Origin: Candidatus Melainabacteria bacterium
Lineage (GTDB): Bacteria; Cyanobacteriota; Vampirovibrionia; Vampirovibrionales; Vampirovibrionaceae
DNA length: 35,276 nt
NCBI GenBank assembly: GCA_902168245.1
Contig: CABHPA010000097.1
Span: forward strand, 1-35,276
Direction: 5' to 3'
Shown: in pieces, positions 1-8,106 of the stretch
Layout: the number at the start of each line of letters is the position of its first letter
Numbering within the stretch: the first letter of the stretch is position 1
Position numbers and translations under genes: made by a program
Notes under the pieces: model-generated
Seen by the model: only the letters and a program-made list of their open reading frames with translations
The model's database searches: none
What the model was told of the DNA's origin: nothing

Positions 1-403
1 CGCAAGCTGAAAGCGCGGTTATGTTCCATTCAGAAACAACCCCACAAGGTTCAGGCGTACTTCCAAAAGCCCTCTGTGCGCTACGCTGACTCCTGAAAAT
101 CGCTCTTTTCATACACCGGGGTAATATATCTATTATTAATGCGGCACAAGCCAGAAGGGGGAATATTATAAGTGCAAGCCCCATCCCTATGATGATAAAC
201 CACCCGCCAACAGGATCTGCTGGATGAGAATTATTCATAGGCGGGAAAGATGAAAGGCAAATATCGTTCGTGAGGAAATATAAAAAGCCGGTAATAGTGG
301 TTAATGGCAATAAGAGTGGTAGTTGGAACAGAAGTTCAAATAGAGATTGAGTGGACTGCAAAAAATGTCCAGAGGGAGTTGTATTCGATTGATTTGTAGT
401 CAT
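1..403 (-). CDS. Hypothetical small membrane protein, 3' end cut by the window edge
   Basis: An open frame runs on the minus strand from an ATG at 401-403 through 134 codons to the left edge without a stop. The protein starts MTTNQSNTTPSGHF and has two hydrophobic stretches, at about residues 22-45 and 65-90 (the second contains GWFIIIGMGLALIIFPLLA), separated by a short polar loop, and then a basic region (RCMKRAIFRSQRSAQR). This suggests two membrane helices with a cytoplasmic basic tail. An AGGATT sequence about 8 bases upstream could be a weak ribosome binding site. I do not recognise a family. It is transcribed divergently from the thioesterase gene. The uninterrupted frame and sensible hydropathy support a real gene, but there is no homology-type signature. 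Confidence 0.55.
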   Translation of the reverse strand, partial: MTTNQSNTTPSGHFLQSTQSLFELLFQLPLLLPLTTITGFLYFLTNDICLSSFPPMNNSHPADPVGGWFIIIGMGLALIIFPLLACAALIIDILPRCMKRAIFRSQRSAQRAFGSTPEPCGVVSEWNITALSAC

Positions 404-459
404 CACTAGAATCCTAAAGGCTTTGACAGGCGTATTTATAACTTGCTTACTGTAGGGGT

Positions 460-465
460 ATTATA
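460..465 (-). promoter_or_regulatory. Candidate -10 box for the leftmost membrane protein gene
   Basis: Read on the minus strand this is a perfect TATAAT, about 57 bases upstream of the ATG at 403. No good -35 hexamer lies 16-18 bases upstream of it, so the call rests on the -10 alone. Confidence 0.3.
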
Positions 466-500
466 AGTTTGCGCTTTAGAAAAGATGAGTCTGAATGTGA

Positions 501-517
501 CAGTTGTGGTAACTGTA
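501..517. promoter_or_regulatory. Short perfect palindrome in a divergent intergenic region
   Basis: ACAGTT-N5-AACTGT is a perfect 6-bp inverted repeat with a 5-base spacer. It lies between the divergent membrane protein and thioesterase genes, about 140 bases before the thioesterase start. It has the size of a dimeric repressor site, but a palindrome this short can occur by chance. Confidence 0.3.
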
Positions 518-655
518 TAAAGGCAGTGTCTAAGCTAAGTCCTGCAATCGGCAAATAGGCTATCCGTAAACCCAAGGGTATTTTTTATGCCGCTTGCAAA
601 TGCTAGGGTTATGCTCAGCGCCATTGTTGTTAGATTACGCAAGAAGGACTTACCG

Positions 656-1045
656 ATGCTTTCCGAATCGACGCGCTATTCCCAAGATCAGGCTGCCGGG
701 CTGGCGGGTGTGGAAGTGGAGGACGTGCGTCCCGGTTATGCCAGGGCCAGCCTGATTGTTGGGCAGAATCACCTGAACGGGATGGGCATGGCGCATGGGG
801 GCATCGTCTTTTTACTGGCCGATACGGTATTTGCCCATGCCTGTAACGCCAGAGGCGTTAAAACCGTGGCCGCCCAGTGTGAGATTACCTATCATCTGCC
901 CTCCTGTCCCAACGATCGCCTGACCGCCGTGGGGACGGAAGTTTACCTGAGAGGCCGAAAAGGTTTATATGATGTGGTGGTGACGAACCAGAGGGATGAA
1001 GTGGTGGCCCATTTTCGGGGGCATTCGGTGGCGCTAAGGGGGTGA
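656..1045 (+). CDS. PaaI-type hotdog-fold acyl-CoA thioesterase
   Basis: A 129-residue protein of the PaaI/4HBT hotdog thioesterase family, which hydrolyses acyl- or aryl-CoA thioesters. The signature is the core motif MAHGGIVFLLADTVFAHACN: HGG followed by the helix with the conserved acidic residue (D in LADT), as in PaaI where this Asp is catalytic. The frame is open upstream to an ATG at 587, but the ATG at 656 has a strong AGAAGGA ribosome binding site 7 bases before it and gives the usual family length, so I chose it. No phenylacetate catabolism genes are nearby, so the substrate is unknown; a general role in CoA-ester clearance is inference. It is probably monocistronic. Confidence 0.82.
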   Translation: MLSESTRYSQDQAAGLAGVEVEDVRPGYARASLIVGQNHLNGMGMAHGGIVFLLADTVFAHACNARGVKTVAAQCEITYHLPSCPNDRLTAVGTEVYLRGRKGLYDVVVTNQRDEVVAHFRGHSVALRG

Positions 1046-1083
1046 TGCCCTGGATTGAAAGGCATGGGGCATCCGGGGCTGGC

Positions 1084-1111
1084 TTGAACCTTTACCGGGT
1101 TGCGCTAATAA
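1084..1111 (+). promoter_or_regulatory. Candidate sigma-70-type promoter for lysA
   Basis: TTGAAC (1084-1089), a 16-base spacer, then TAATAA (1106-1111). This would give a leader of roughly 85 bases before lysA. The leader contains a GGAAGC / GCTTCC inverted repeat that could form a hairpin. The match is fair, not strong. Confidence 0.4.
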
Positions 1112-1201
1112 GGAAGCGCATGCGGCAGAAATTTACAACCCGGCTTCCGTGAGTAATAATATGGGGCAAGCATCCCCTTTTACAGAAACGAAGGAACCGA
1201 G

Positions 1202-2605
1202 ATGAACAGCCAGTATCTTCCCGGCGACGCCGACCGTCACTCGCCGAATACTTCCCTTAGGCCCGTTACCTTTACCGTGGATGAGCATAACCAGCCGCTG
1301 GTAGGCGGTATGAATCTGGTGGAGCTGGCCCACGCTTACGGCACCCCGCTGTATGTGTTGGATGAAGCCACTTTGCGGGCCTCCGCGCGGGCTTACAAGG
1401 AAACCCTGAAGGCTGTCTACTCCGGCGATAGCCTGCCGTTATACGCTTGCAAGGCCAATATGAGCATGGGCCTGGTCAAGCTGATGGAACAGGAAGGCAT
1501 GGGGCTGGACGTGGTGTCCGGCGGGGAAATTTATACCGCCGTGCAGGCCGGTTTCCCAATGGAGCGGGTGCTGTTTAACGGCAACAACAAAACTTATCAG
1601 GAGCTGGAACTGGCCATTCATCATGGGGTGGGCCGTATTTCCGCCGATAACTTCCATGACCTTGAGCTGATCAACAAAATTGCCAGCGCCAAGGGCAAAA
1701 AGGTGAACCTGTTGCTGCGGGTCACGCCGGGCATTGAGTGCCATACGCACGACTACATTAAAACCGGCCATATCGACAGCAAGTTCGGCTTCGATCTTAG
1801 CCAGTTGGCCGCCGCTGTTGATATGATTCAGGAACAGTACAAGGACACCATTGTGCTAAAAGGCTTGCATGCCCACATTGGTTCCCAGATCTTTGAAACC
1901 AAGCCTTACGAAGACCTGATCGAGATTCTGCTGAACATTTATTACAACATTCGCGAGCAATACAGCGGCCTGGTGCTGGAAGATCTCGATTTGGGCGGCG
2001 GTTTGGGTGTTACCTACACCGGGCAGGACGATCCCCCGGCCGTTTCAGCCGCCGTGCAGCGGATTGTGGAAAAACTGGTGTTTTACGCCAAGCGCCTCAA
2101 TTATCCGTTGCCTCGCCTGCTGATGGAGCCGGGCCGCAGCATGGTGGCTACCGCCGGAATGACCCTTTACACCGTGGGCAGTATGAAAGACGTGCCGGGC
2201 CTGCGTAAATACGTAGCCGTGGATGGCGGCATGGGCGATAACATTCGCCCGGCCCTTTATCAGGCGCAATATAGCGCCTTGGTGGCCACCAAGGTGAACG
2301 CTCCGGTGGAAGAAACCGTGACCATTGTGGGTAAATACTGCGAATCCGGCGATATCCTGATTAAGGGGCTGCCGGTTCCCTGCCTGGAAAGCGGCGATAT
2401 TCTGGCGGTATTTGGCACTGGTGCTTACAACTACACCATGTCCTCCAATTACAACCGCTTCCCTCGCCCCGCCACGGTGCTGGTGGAAAACGGCCACGCG
2501 CACGTGCTGGTGCAACGGGAAACCTACGATACCATCATCCAGCAGGATCTGATTCCGGCGCATTTGCGCAAGGTTTCGGAACCCGTTCCCGTCCCGGTGC
2601 CTTAA
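1202..2605 (+). CDS. lysA: Diaminopimelate decarboxylase
   Basis: A PLP-dependent fold-type III decarboxylase that converts meso-diaminopimelate to L-lysine and CO2, the last step of lysine synthesis, in the cytoplasm. At 467 residues it is slightly longer than usual because of an N-terminal extension of about 25 residues. Key motifs are visible: YACKAN with the PLP lysine K84, HAHIGSQ at 223-229, GGGLGV at 265-270 (phosphate loop), EPGRS at 309-313, and CESGD with C380, the active-site cysteine supplied by the partner subunit, then GAYNYTMSSNYN. The start has an AAGGA site 6 bases upstream (1191-1195). The next gene on the same strand is cdaA, 161 bases downstream, an order I recall from cyanobacteria. 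Confidence 0.97.
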   Translation: MNSQYLPGDADRHSPNTSLRPVTFTVDEHNQPLVGGMNLVELAHAYGTPLYVLDEATLRASARAYKETLKAVYSGDSLPLYACKANMSMGLVKLMEQEGMGLDVVSGGEIYTAVQAGFPMERVLFNGNNKTYQELELAIHHGVGRISADNFHDLELINKIASAKGKKVNLLLRVTPGIECHTHDYIKTGHIDSKFGFDLSQLAAAVDMIQEQYKDTIVLKGLHAHIGSQIFETKPYEDLIEILLNIYYNIREQYSGLVLEDLDLGGGLGVTYTGQDDPPAVSAAVQRIVEKLVFYAKRLNYPLPRLLMEPGRSMVATAGMTLYTVGSMKDVPGLRKYVAVDGGMGDNIRPALYQAQYSALVATKVNAPVEETVTIVGKYCESGDILIKGLPVPCLESGDILAVFGTGAYNYTMSSNYNRFPRPATVLVENGHAHVLVQRETYDTIIQQDLIPAHLRKVSEPVPVPVP

Positions 2606-2766
2606 TTACAAGGCTCAGGCAGTTTGCCCGGCCCATACGCTCAATCCTAAGAACAATGGCGATCTGGCCTTTGGTAGGTTAGAATGGAATTAGCCGTGCG
2701 CAAAATCAAGGAATTATTTTTAATGTGCGCCGCTTAATTGGGATCAATTGAGACGGGAACGATGAG

Positions 2767-3741
2767 ATGCCCCTAATGGATTGGATCATTCATGAATGGA
2801 CGGCCCAGCATGTGCTGGTCAACCAGATCATGAAGGGGCTGATTCAAATCGCCATCCTGACCGGCATTATTTATTTTGCCTACGTGCGTTTTATTCGCAA
2901 AAGCTATGCCGAACAGTTGCTGAAGGGGCTGTTCATTATGCTGCTGCTGTTTGTCAGCATGTGGTTTTTCTCAAGCGTATTGCAGTTGCCCATGCTGGAA
3001 CATGTGTTTGCGGCCAGCATCCAAATTCTGTTTATCGGCCTTATTGTCATTTTTCAGCCGGAATTGCGGCGTATGCTGCTGTTTTTGGGGCAGGGCGAAC
3101 TGTTTGGCAGTACGCTGGCGTCCCAGTCTCCCGAAGACGAGAAAGCCGAATACCTGATTAATGAATTGACCGAGACTGTCCACTTTTTAAGTAAGGCCAA
3201 GCGCGGTGCTCTGATTGTTCTGGAATCCGCCACCAGCCACGGGGGGGATTACCTGGAAATGGGAACCCTGCTGGATTCCAAGTTAAGTACGGAGCTGATG
3301 CTGACGATTTTCCACCACAATACGCCGTTGCACGATGGCGCGGTGGTGATTGGCCCTGATAACCGGCTGGTGGCCGCCGGCGTACTGCTGCCTTTGACGG
3401 AAGATCCCAAGCTGAGCTGGCAGTACGGTACTCGGCACCGGGCGGCCATTGGCCTCACGGAGATTTCCGACAGCCGGTGCATTGTGGTTTCCGAGGAAAC
3501 CGGGACTATTTCGCTGGTGGAAGACGGCAAATTGGAAAAAATGGCCAATGCGGAAGAATTGAGAAAGGCGCTGGCCCAGCGCTATGAAGTTTCCATGGAT
3601 CAGGAAGCCCCGCTGCGCAGGGTGCCGTTGGGGGAACGCTTGTCCGGTTTTTTTTCCGGCGACAGTAAGTTAAACCGAATTTTCTACGGTAAGCTTCAGA
3701 AAGATCGGGGGAAACTGCCCAAGTCTGGAACGGGCAGTTAA
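2767..3741 (+). CDS. cdaA: Membrane-bound diadenylate cyclase CdaA (DacA)
   Basis: Makes the second messenger c-di-AMP from two ATP, controlling potassium and osmolyte balance and wall homeostasis. The 324-residue protein has three N-terminal membrane helices (about 24-40, 52-70, 78-96) and a DisA_N cyclase domain (about 98-260). The catalytic signatures are present: DGA at 190-192 and RHRAA at 223-227. The C-terminal 60 residues are charged and not conserved. The usual Firmicutes partners cdaR (YbbR) and glmM are not next to it; it follows lysA, as I recall for cyanobacterial homologues. The ribosome binding site is weak (GGGAAC before ATGAG-ATG). Transcription may be shared with lysA or use a promoter in the 161-base gap, where I see no convincing one. 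Confidence 0.95.
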   Translation: MPLMDWIIHEWTAQHVLVNQIMKGLIQIAILTGIIYFAYVRFIRKSYAEQLLKGLFIMLLLFVSMWFFSSVLQLPMLEHVFAASIQILFIGLIVIFQPELRRMLLFLGQGELFGSTLASQSPEDEKAEYLINELTETVHFLSKAKRGALIVLESATSHGGDYLEMGTLLDSKLSTELMLTIFHHNTPLHDGAVVIGPDNRLVAAGVLLPLTEDPKLSWQYGTRHRAAIGLTEISDSRCIVVSEETGTISLVEDGKLEKMANAEELRKALAQRYEVSMDQEAPLRRVPLGERLSGFFSGDSKLNRIFYGKLQKDRGKLPKSGTGS

Positions 3742-3946
3742 TCACTTATATATTTCTTGGATATTTCCACGCTGCTGAATATTCGGTTTTGGTAAAACGT
3801 GCCAAATTTTCCACGGGAATGGCCCCAAGTGCTGGGGTTTATGTGGTTTTAGGCTTTAAACAAGGGGATTGGACGGACGGGATGGATTGGAGAATGGGGC
3901 AAGTAATTGGATGGGACGTGATGGTGATGGAACGGAGGGTAACTGT

Positions 3947-4813
3947 TTAGGCGACCGGCGGTGTCATGGGCATGGCCGGGTACTGGAAGGAAGGCACAAT
4001 CTGCTGCGGGGCAGGGGCTAAGAACGGATTCGACAGCTTTGGCAAGGGCGGCAAGCTGGGGAACATGGGCTTGTGCTGGGCCGCGTTGCGTCGCTCCACG
4101 TTCTTTTGGGTTAGATAAAAGTTCAGGAAGTTAATCCCGATGCCCAATAGCAGGATGGTGCAACCAAGTCCCAGGCCGGTAGCCAGGTTGCGGTGCTTCA
4201 TCAGCTCCTTGTAGTATTGCTCGGTTGTCAGGAAAGCTTTATCCGTAGGGCGGGCGCCGGTTTGTCGCAAGTCGTGCAGCGCCTGCTCCATCTGGTCTTT
4301 TACCTGTTCGCTGGTGGGTATGTTCAGGCTGGTGAGCGGGTTGATGGCTTTCAGCATCCCTTTCAGGGTTGAAAAGTCCCTGGCATCCGGGTTTCTTTGG
4401 ATGAGCGCTTTTCTGAGAGCGGGGTTATTCCGGGTGGCCATTTGCAGGTAGGCCCGTTGCAGCAGCGGTGTGCCAAAAAACCAGAAGGCATAGCCAAGAG
4501 AGTCTCTTAGCGCGCTTTCTCGGATTTCATTCCAGCTCTTGTTCGGGCTGGCCTTGCGGCGTTCGTTGGCTGCTATTAGCCGCCAGAGGATGCAGGAGGC
4601 ATAAATAATCTGGATTTGATTGACGTGCGATACGCCCGCTTCACGGAAATCGAAGTGCCGCAGCATGCGCTCGCCAAACGAATGGGCATTGCCAGCCATA
4701 CCGCCAAACCGGGGAGGCTCTTGCCGGAGCGCAACCTTTTTGGTGGGAGGGGTAACGCCAAATACGGAGGTTGTTGAGTAAGCTGTTACGGGCTGTGGGG
4801 ATAGTCGAATCAT
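3947..4813 (-). CDS. P1: lineage-specific protein with F-x-G box, C-terminal membrane segment and proline-rich tail
   Basis: A 288-residue protein of no family I recognise. Near the N-terminus is PPRFGGMAGN (about 34-43), like PPRFQGAGE in P2 and VKFGGGVG in P3. A hydrophobic stretch around WFFGTPLL lies in the first half. A strong membrane helix (about 216-236, LGLGCTILLLGIGINFLNFYL) is followed by TQKNVERRNAAQH and a tail rich in Pro, Phe and Met. The tail start resembles P4 (QRQFEKKMAAKNAEQH). Its ATG overlaps the TGA of P2 (ATGA), so the two are translationally coupled and probably made in fixed ratio. Function unknown; a membrane or envelope complex with P2, and perhaps with P3 and P4, is inference. 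Confidence 0.8.
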   Translation of the reverse strand: MIRLSPQPVTAYSTTSVFGVTPPTKKVALRQEPPRFGGMAGNAHSFGERMLRHFDFREAGVSHVNQIQIIYASCILWRLIAANERRKASPNKSWNEIRESALRDSLGYAFWFFGTPLLQRAYLQMATRNNPALRKALIQRNPDARDFSTLKGMLKAINPLTSLNIPTSEQVKDQMEQALHDLRQTGARPTDKAFLTTEQYYKELMKHRNLATGLGLGCTILLLGIGINFLNFYLTQKNVERRNAAQHKPMFPSLPPLPKLSNPFLAPAPQQIVPSFQYPAMPMTPPVA

Positions 4814-6462
4814 GCGATAATCCCTCCATTGGAGTTCCGTAGCTGGGGAAAGCCCGGAAAGTTGCCGAAGTTGCGGTAAATGGAGGTAGAGGGCAGCTTG
4901 TTGACTGGCGGGCCAATGCTGAAGGGTGAGTTGTTAAGGGGCTTGGTTCCTTCCACGGGCGGTACGCCCTCTCCTGGGAAGAATATTTTTCCCCCATGCT
5001 TTTTGGTGGTGAGGTACATGTTGTAAAAGGTAAACGCGCCTGCCGCCGCAATGCTGAAGCCGATAGGCACCCAGGTGTAAGCTGTTTTGGACTTCATGGC
5101 GGCTGTTACCAGCCCGTCTTGCAGGTTGGGGATTAACTTCCGCCAGCCCGCGCTGTTTTTTGCATAGAGTTTGCGCTGGATAAGCGCCTGTTTTTTGCCC
5201 CAATCGCTGACTTGGGGGTACTCTTTCTCTACCGCGTGGACGGATCGATCCACAAATTGCTCAAGGAAGTGCTTCATTTCCTTGAGCATGGCCCGGCGGC
5301 TCTGGTTCTTGGAGAGCAGTTCCTCGCCGTCCCGCAGGTTGACGGTGCCGGTTAGCCCGCGAATCAGGGCTTCATGATCCGCCGCCTTGGTAAATGCCTC
5401 TTCGTGGTGGTTCAGCTCGGAAATGCTTAGGCTTAACCGTTGTCGGGCAAAGGCTTTTTGCCGGAAAGCCTCTGGCGAAAGCTTGCTTTTGGCCGCCTCT
5501 TTGGTCAGGCTTCGCTCTTGCTCGCTGAGTAGCTGCTCGACCTGCTCATCAAACCGATTGGTGCCTTTGATGGTGATATCGCCGGGCTTTTTATGGTTGA
5601 AATACAGGGCAAGCTGGCCTTGGGAGTCTTTGGAAAGCTTTCCCCACCGGGCTTTCAGTTTATCCTGCAAGCCTTGCAAGTTGCCTGCTTTCAGCAGTTG
5701 CTGGTATGTTTCCAGGTGTTTTCGGGCTTCTTCCTTGCCGTAAGTGGTTTCCAGCATTTGTCCCAGTGCTTTGCGCTGTTCTGGCTGCTGTTCGCCGAGT
5801 TTTTTCAGGCTGGCCAACCGGCTTTCAATGCTGAAGTCCCTATCCCCGGATTCCAGCCCCCCTAGAACGGACTGAATGAAATTCCGGCGGGCTTCTTCAT
5901 GCCCCGATGAACTTGCCAACGCCTTGTTGTAGAGTTTTTGGAACGCCCCCATATTTTCCGCGCTGATCCAGGCGTTGCCCGGTATGCCGTGCGGGTTGTA
6001 GGGATTGACGGAGTTGCCCAGCATTTTCAGCATGGCGTTGCCTGCCCAGCCTGCCAGCAGGACGTTGCCGACGAGGCCGAAGAATTCCCGCAAAAACGTT
6101 TCCCTGCCGTCGTCTGTACCGCGTATTGCAAATGCCATGGTGCTGCGGGGCAACACAAAGCCAATGCCATCTGACGCCAGCAGCTCAAGGAGCCGATTGC
6201 TGTCAATCGCGCCAACTACGCTAGAAATAGCCTCGCCTGCCCCCTGGAAGCGGGGCGGGTGGGGGGCTGCTTTGCGAGTCAGGACTGGATTCGGGCTGTA
6301 AAAGTGTACAGGGCTCGCTTCCATCACATCACAATCTGGCATACCACCGTTCGATCCAACTGGGCCGCTTTTGAGCCGACCCATCTGTTTCCGGCATGCC
6401 TGTCCGCTAGTATTAAAACCGCGCAAAAGTTCCGATGTTAGTTTATTACAAAATGTTTCCAC
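4810..6462 (-). CDS. P2: lineage-specific helical protein with F-x-G box and C-terminal membrane segment
   Basis: The long frame has 550 residues from a GTG at 6460-6462. By comparison with P1 and P3 the true start is more likely an ATG at 6384, 6342 or 6324; the last gives MEASPVHFYSPNPV and places PPRFQG 22 residues in. No candidate has a good ribosome binding site. After a hydrophobic stretch (GLVGNVLLAGWAGNAMLKML) comes a long, charged, mostly helical region (about 200-460) with many Lys/Glu/Gln. A membrane helix (about 469-489, PIGFSIAAAGAFTFYNMYL) is followed by TTKKHGGK and a Pro/Gly/Asn-rich tail. It is the first gene of an operon with P1 and divergent from P3-P4. I see no enzymatic motif. 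A scaffold or surface role is a guess. Confidence 0.82.
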   Translation of the reverse strand: METFCNKLTSELLRGFNTSGQACRKQMGRLKSGPVGSNGGMPDCDVMEASPVHFYSPNPVLTRKAAPHPPRFQGAGEAISSVVGAIDSNRLLELLASDGIGFVLPRSTMAFAIRGTDDGRETFLREFFGLVGNVLLAGWAGNAMLKMLGNSVNPYNPHGIPGNAWISAENMGAFQKLYNKALASSSGHEEARRNFIQSVLGGLESGDRDFSIESRLASLKKLGEQQPEQRKALGQMLETTYGKEEARKHLETYQQLLKAGNLQGLQDKLKARWGKLSKDSQGQLALYFNHKKPGDITIKGTNRFDEQVEQLLSEQERSLTKEAAKSKLSPEAFRQKAFARQRLSLSISELNHHEEAFTKAADHEALIRGLTGTVNLRDGEELLSKNQSRRAMLKEMKHFLEQFVDRSVHAVEKEYPQVSDWGKKQALIQRKLYAKNSAGWRKLIPNLQDGLVTAAMKSKTAYTWVPIGFSIAAAGAFTFYNMYLTTKKHGGKIFFPGEGVPPVEGTKPLNNSPFSIGPPVNKLPSTSIYRNFGNFPGFPQLRNSNGGIIA

Positions 6463-6525
6463 TTTGCGATCTGGAATCAGGAAAACTCGTGTGAGAGTAT
6501 TGGTGAACTCAACCGAATTTTATTC

Positions 6526-6549
6526 TTAACGTTTCTTAACAAGTTAACA
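6526..6549. promoter_or_regulatory. Three direct TTAAC repeats between the divergent P2-P1 and P3-P4 operons
   Basis: TTAAC occurs at 6526-6530, 6536-6540 and 6544-6548, the first two inside identical TTCTTAAC octamers 10 bases apart. Tandem TTAAC-type half-sites resemble operators of PhoB/OmpR-family regulators (cyanobacterial Pho boxes and Bacillus PhoP boxes are TTAA-based with about 11-base spacing). The 10- and 8-base spacing here does not fit exactly. The position suits shared control of both operons. Confidence 0.35.
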
Positions 6550-6606
6550 TCACATGTTTTTGACCCCCCTTTATAAAACCACCTCGGATATACCCATATT
6601 TAGCAA

Positions 6607-8106
6607 GTGGACGATTCGATTTCGGCTAGTATGACCTATTACCAGGTTGCACAACGAGGCGGACAGCCTCTTTATTACGCCTCCCAAATTTCACGCCGTC
6701 CGGCGGAAAGAGCCGTCCGCCCGCAGGGTAACGGCGTGAAATTTGGCGGTGGGGTGGGAAAATCGGCCATCGATAGTTCAGTGGCTATCTTCCAGAAGAT
6801 TAACGAGGTGTTCATCTGGGGGTTCATGGCGCAGGATGTGGTTGGCATGTGGCTGCCGAGGGTGGGAACCTCCCTGAAGGTGGGGCGGGAGCCGTATGAT
6901 CCGAGTGAAGATCCGGAGGCTAAGAACCTGCCGTTTAGCCAGCAGGTGAAAAAATGGATTATTGGTAATGTCCGAGGCTTGAACTGGGTTAACTTCAGCG
7001 AGGGAACCAAGCGGGAGTCGGCCACTGGCCCCGGCTTGCTGGCGGTGCCTGCGCTCATGTTCCTGGCTAACCGCTATGTGGGAGATCCGGCCCAGGAGTT
7101 GTCTTACACTTCCCTGAAAAACCTGGGCGCTGGCTTCAAGGCCCACCTGGCCACGAAAGAAAAGCAAGGCCAGCCAATTCGCACCGAGGCGGCCTTCCGT
7201 CGGGAGGTTCAGGACTATATTCGCAGCATGTTTGTGGATCCAGACCTGAAAGGCGTAACGCTGGGCAAATCTAACCTGGATGATTGGTGCCAGCAGTGGG
7301 CCAAAACCCAGTTTGAGGAAACCGCCACCTCCGCCTGGGATCGCGTCAAGGGCAATTTCAAGAAAAGCGCGTCCGCCAAGACGCTGGACGACATGGCGGA
7401 TGCCTTGCAGGATGGCGTTCGTTCGTTCAACCGTTCGGAGCGGGTGTTGGCGTACGCCAAGCCCAAGGGAGAATCGAAGCTGGCCCAATTCATGAAGGAT
7501 TCGGCCCCGCTGCACCATGCGGATCATGCGTGGGTGTCGTATCGGCCCCATTTAGTTGGGGAAGAGGCAGGCAAATACATTGCCCAAGTGCCGGTGTCCA
7601 GGGTGACTGAGGATTTAAAACGCTTTGGCTGGTATGCCAGAACGGTCTGGAAGAATCATGAGGCGAAAAAGGCGGGTTATACGGTTTTATCCGAGGCGGT
7701 GGAGCAGACCATGAAAGATCTGGTCGGCAAGAAATTCCTGCTGGGTCTTGGCACTACGGTTATTTCGGCGCTCTACCTTATGAAACTGGCTTTCTGGGCG
7801 CAGAACCACGGCACCTACCAGGCCGTCAGGCTGTTTCAGGAAAATGGCGGCAAGCACGGCAAACCGGCGGTCGGCGGCAAATCGCATCCAGATGCCATGC
7901 AACAAGCGTCGGGTTTACAGCCCAATACCGCTCAACCTGTCCAGTCTTTCGCCCCTCAGCCGGGTTTTTCCCATTTTTCTTACCAGCCTGTCAGCAAGCC
8001 TTATAGCGGCATGGCCTTCCCATTGCCCGGCATGACGCCTCAAATCCCTGCGGCGGCTTTCCGGGGGCAGCCCGCTTCCCCGGTTGAGTGGAGGCAGCAG
8101 CGATGA
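6607..8106 (+). CDS. P3: lineage-specific protein with F-x-G box, C-terminal membrane segment and Pro/Gln-rich tail
   Basis: 499 residues from a GTG at 6607, or 491 from the ATG at 6631 (MTYYQVAQRGG); neither has a clear ribosome binding site and the ATG is at least as likely. The F-x-G box is GVKFGGGVGK (about 43-52). Two moderately hydrophobic stretches follow (FIWGFMAQDVVGMWL; LLAVPALMFLANRYV), then a charged helical middle. A membrane helix (about 377-398, FLLGLGTTVISALYLMKLAFW) precedes a tail of some 95 residues rich in Pro, Gln, Ser and Phe. The overall plan matches P1 and P2. It overlaps P4 by ATGA, mirroring the P2-P1 arrangement on the other strand. I recognise no catalytic motif. 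Confidence 0.85.
   Translation: MDDSISASMTYYQVAQRGGQPLYYASQISRRPAERAVRPQGNGVKFGGGVGKSAIDSSVAIFQKINEVFIWGFMAQDVVGMWLPRVGTSLKVGREPYDPSEDPEAKNLPFSQQVKKWIIGNVRGLNWVNFSEGTKRESATGPGLLAVPALMFLANRYVGDPAQELSYTSLKNLGAGFKAHLATKEKQGQPIRTEAAFRREVQDYIRSMFVDPDLKGVTLGKSNLDDWCQQWAKTQFEETATSAWDRVKGNFKKSASAKTLDDMADALQDGVRSFNRSERVLAYAKPKGESKLAQFMKDSAPLHHADHAWVSYRPHLVGEEAGKYIAQVPVSRVTEDLKRFGWYARTVWKNHEAKKAGYTVLSEAVEQTMKDLVGKKFLLGLGTTVISALYLMKLAFWAQNHGTYQAVRLFQENGGKHGKPAVGGKSHPDAMQQASGLQPNTAQPVQSFAPQPGFSHFSYQPVSKPYSGMAFPLPGMTPQIPAAAFRGQPASPVEWRQQR

Noticed and set aside
3823-3842. CCCCA / TGGGG hairpin after cdaA as a terminator
   Set aside because: Only five base pairs and a broken T run; not convincing as a terminator for cdaA or for P1.
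6560-6594. TTGACC ... TATACC as a promoter for P3
   Set aside because: The spacer is 23 bases, too long for a sigma-70-type promoter.
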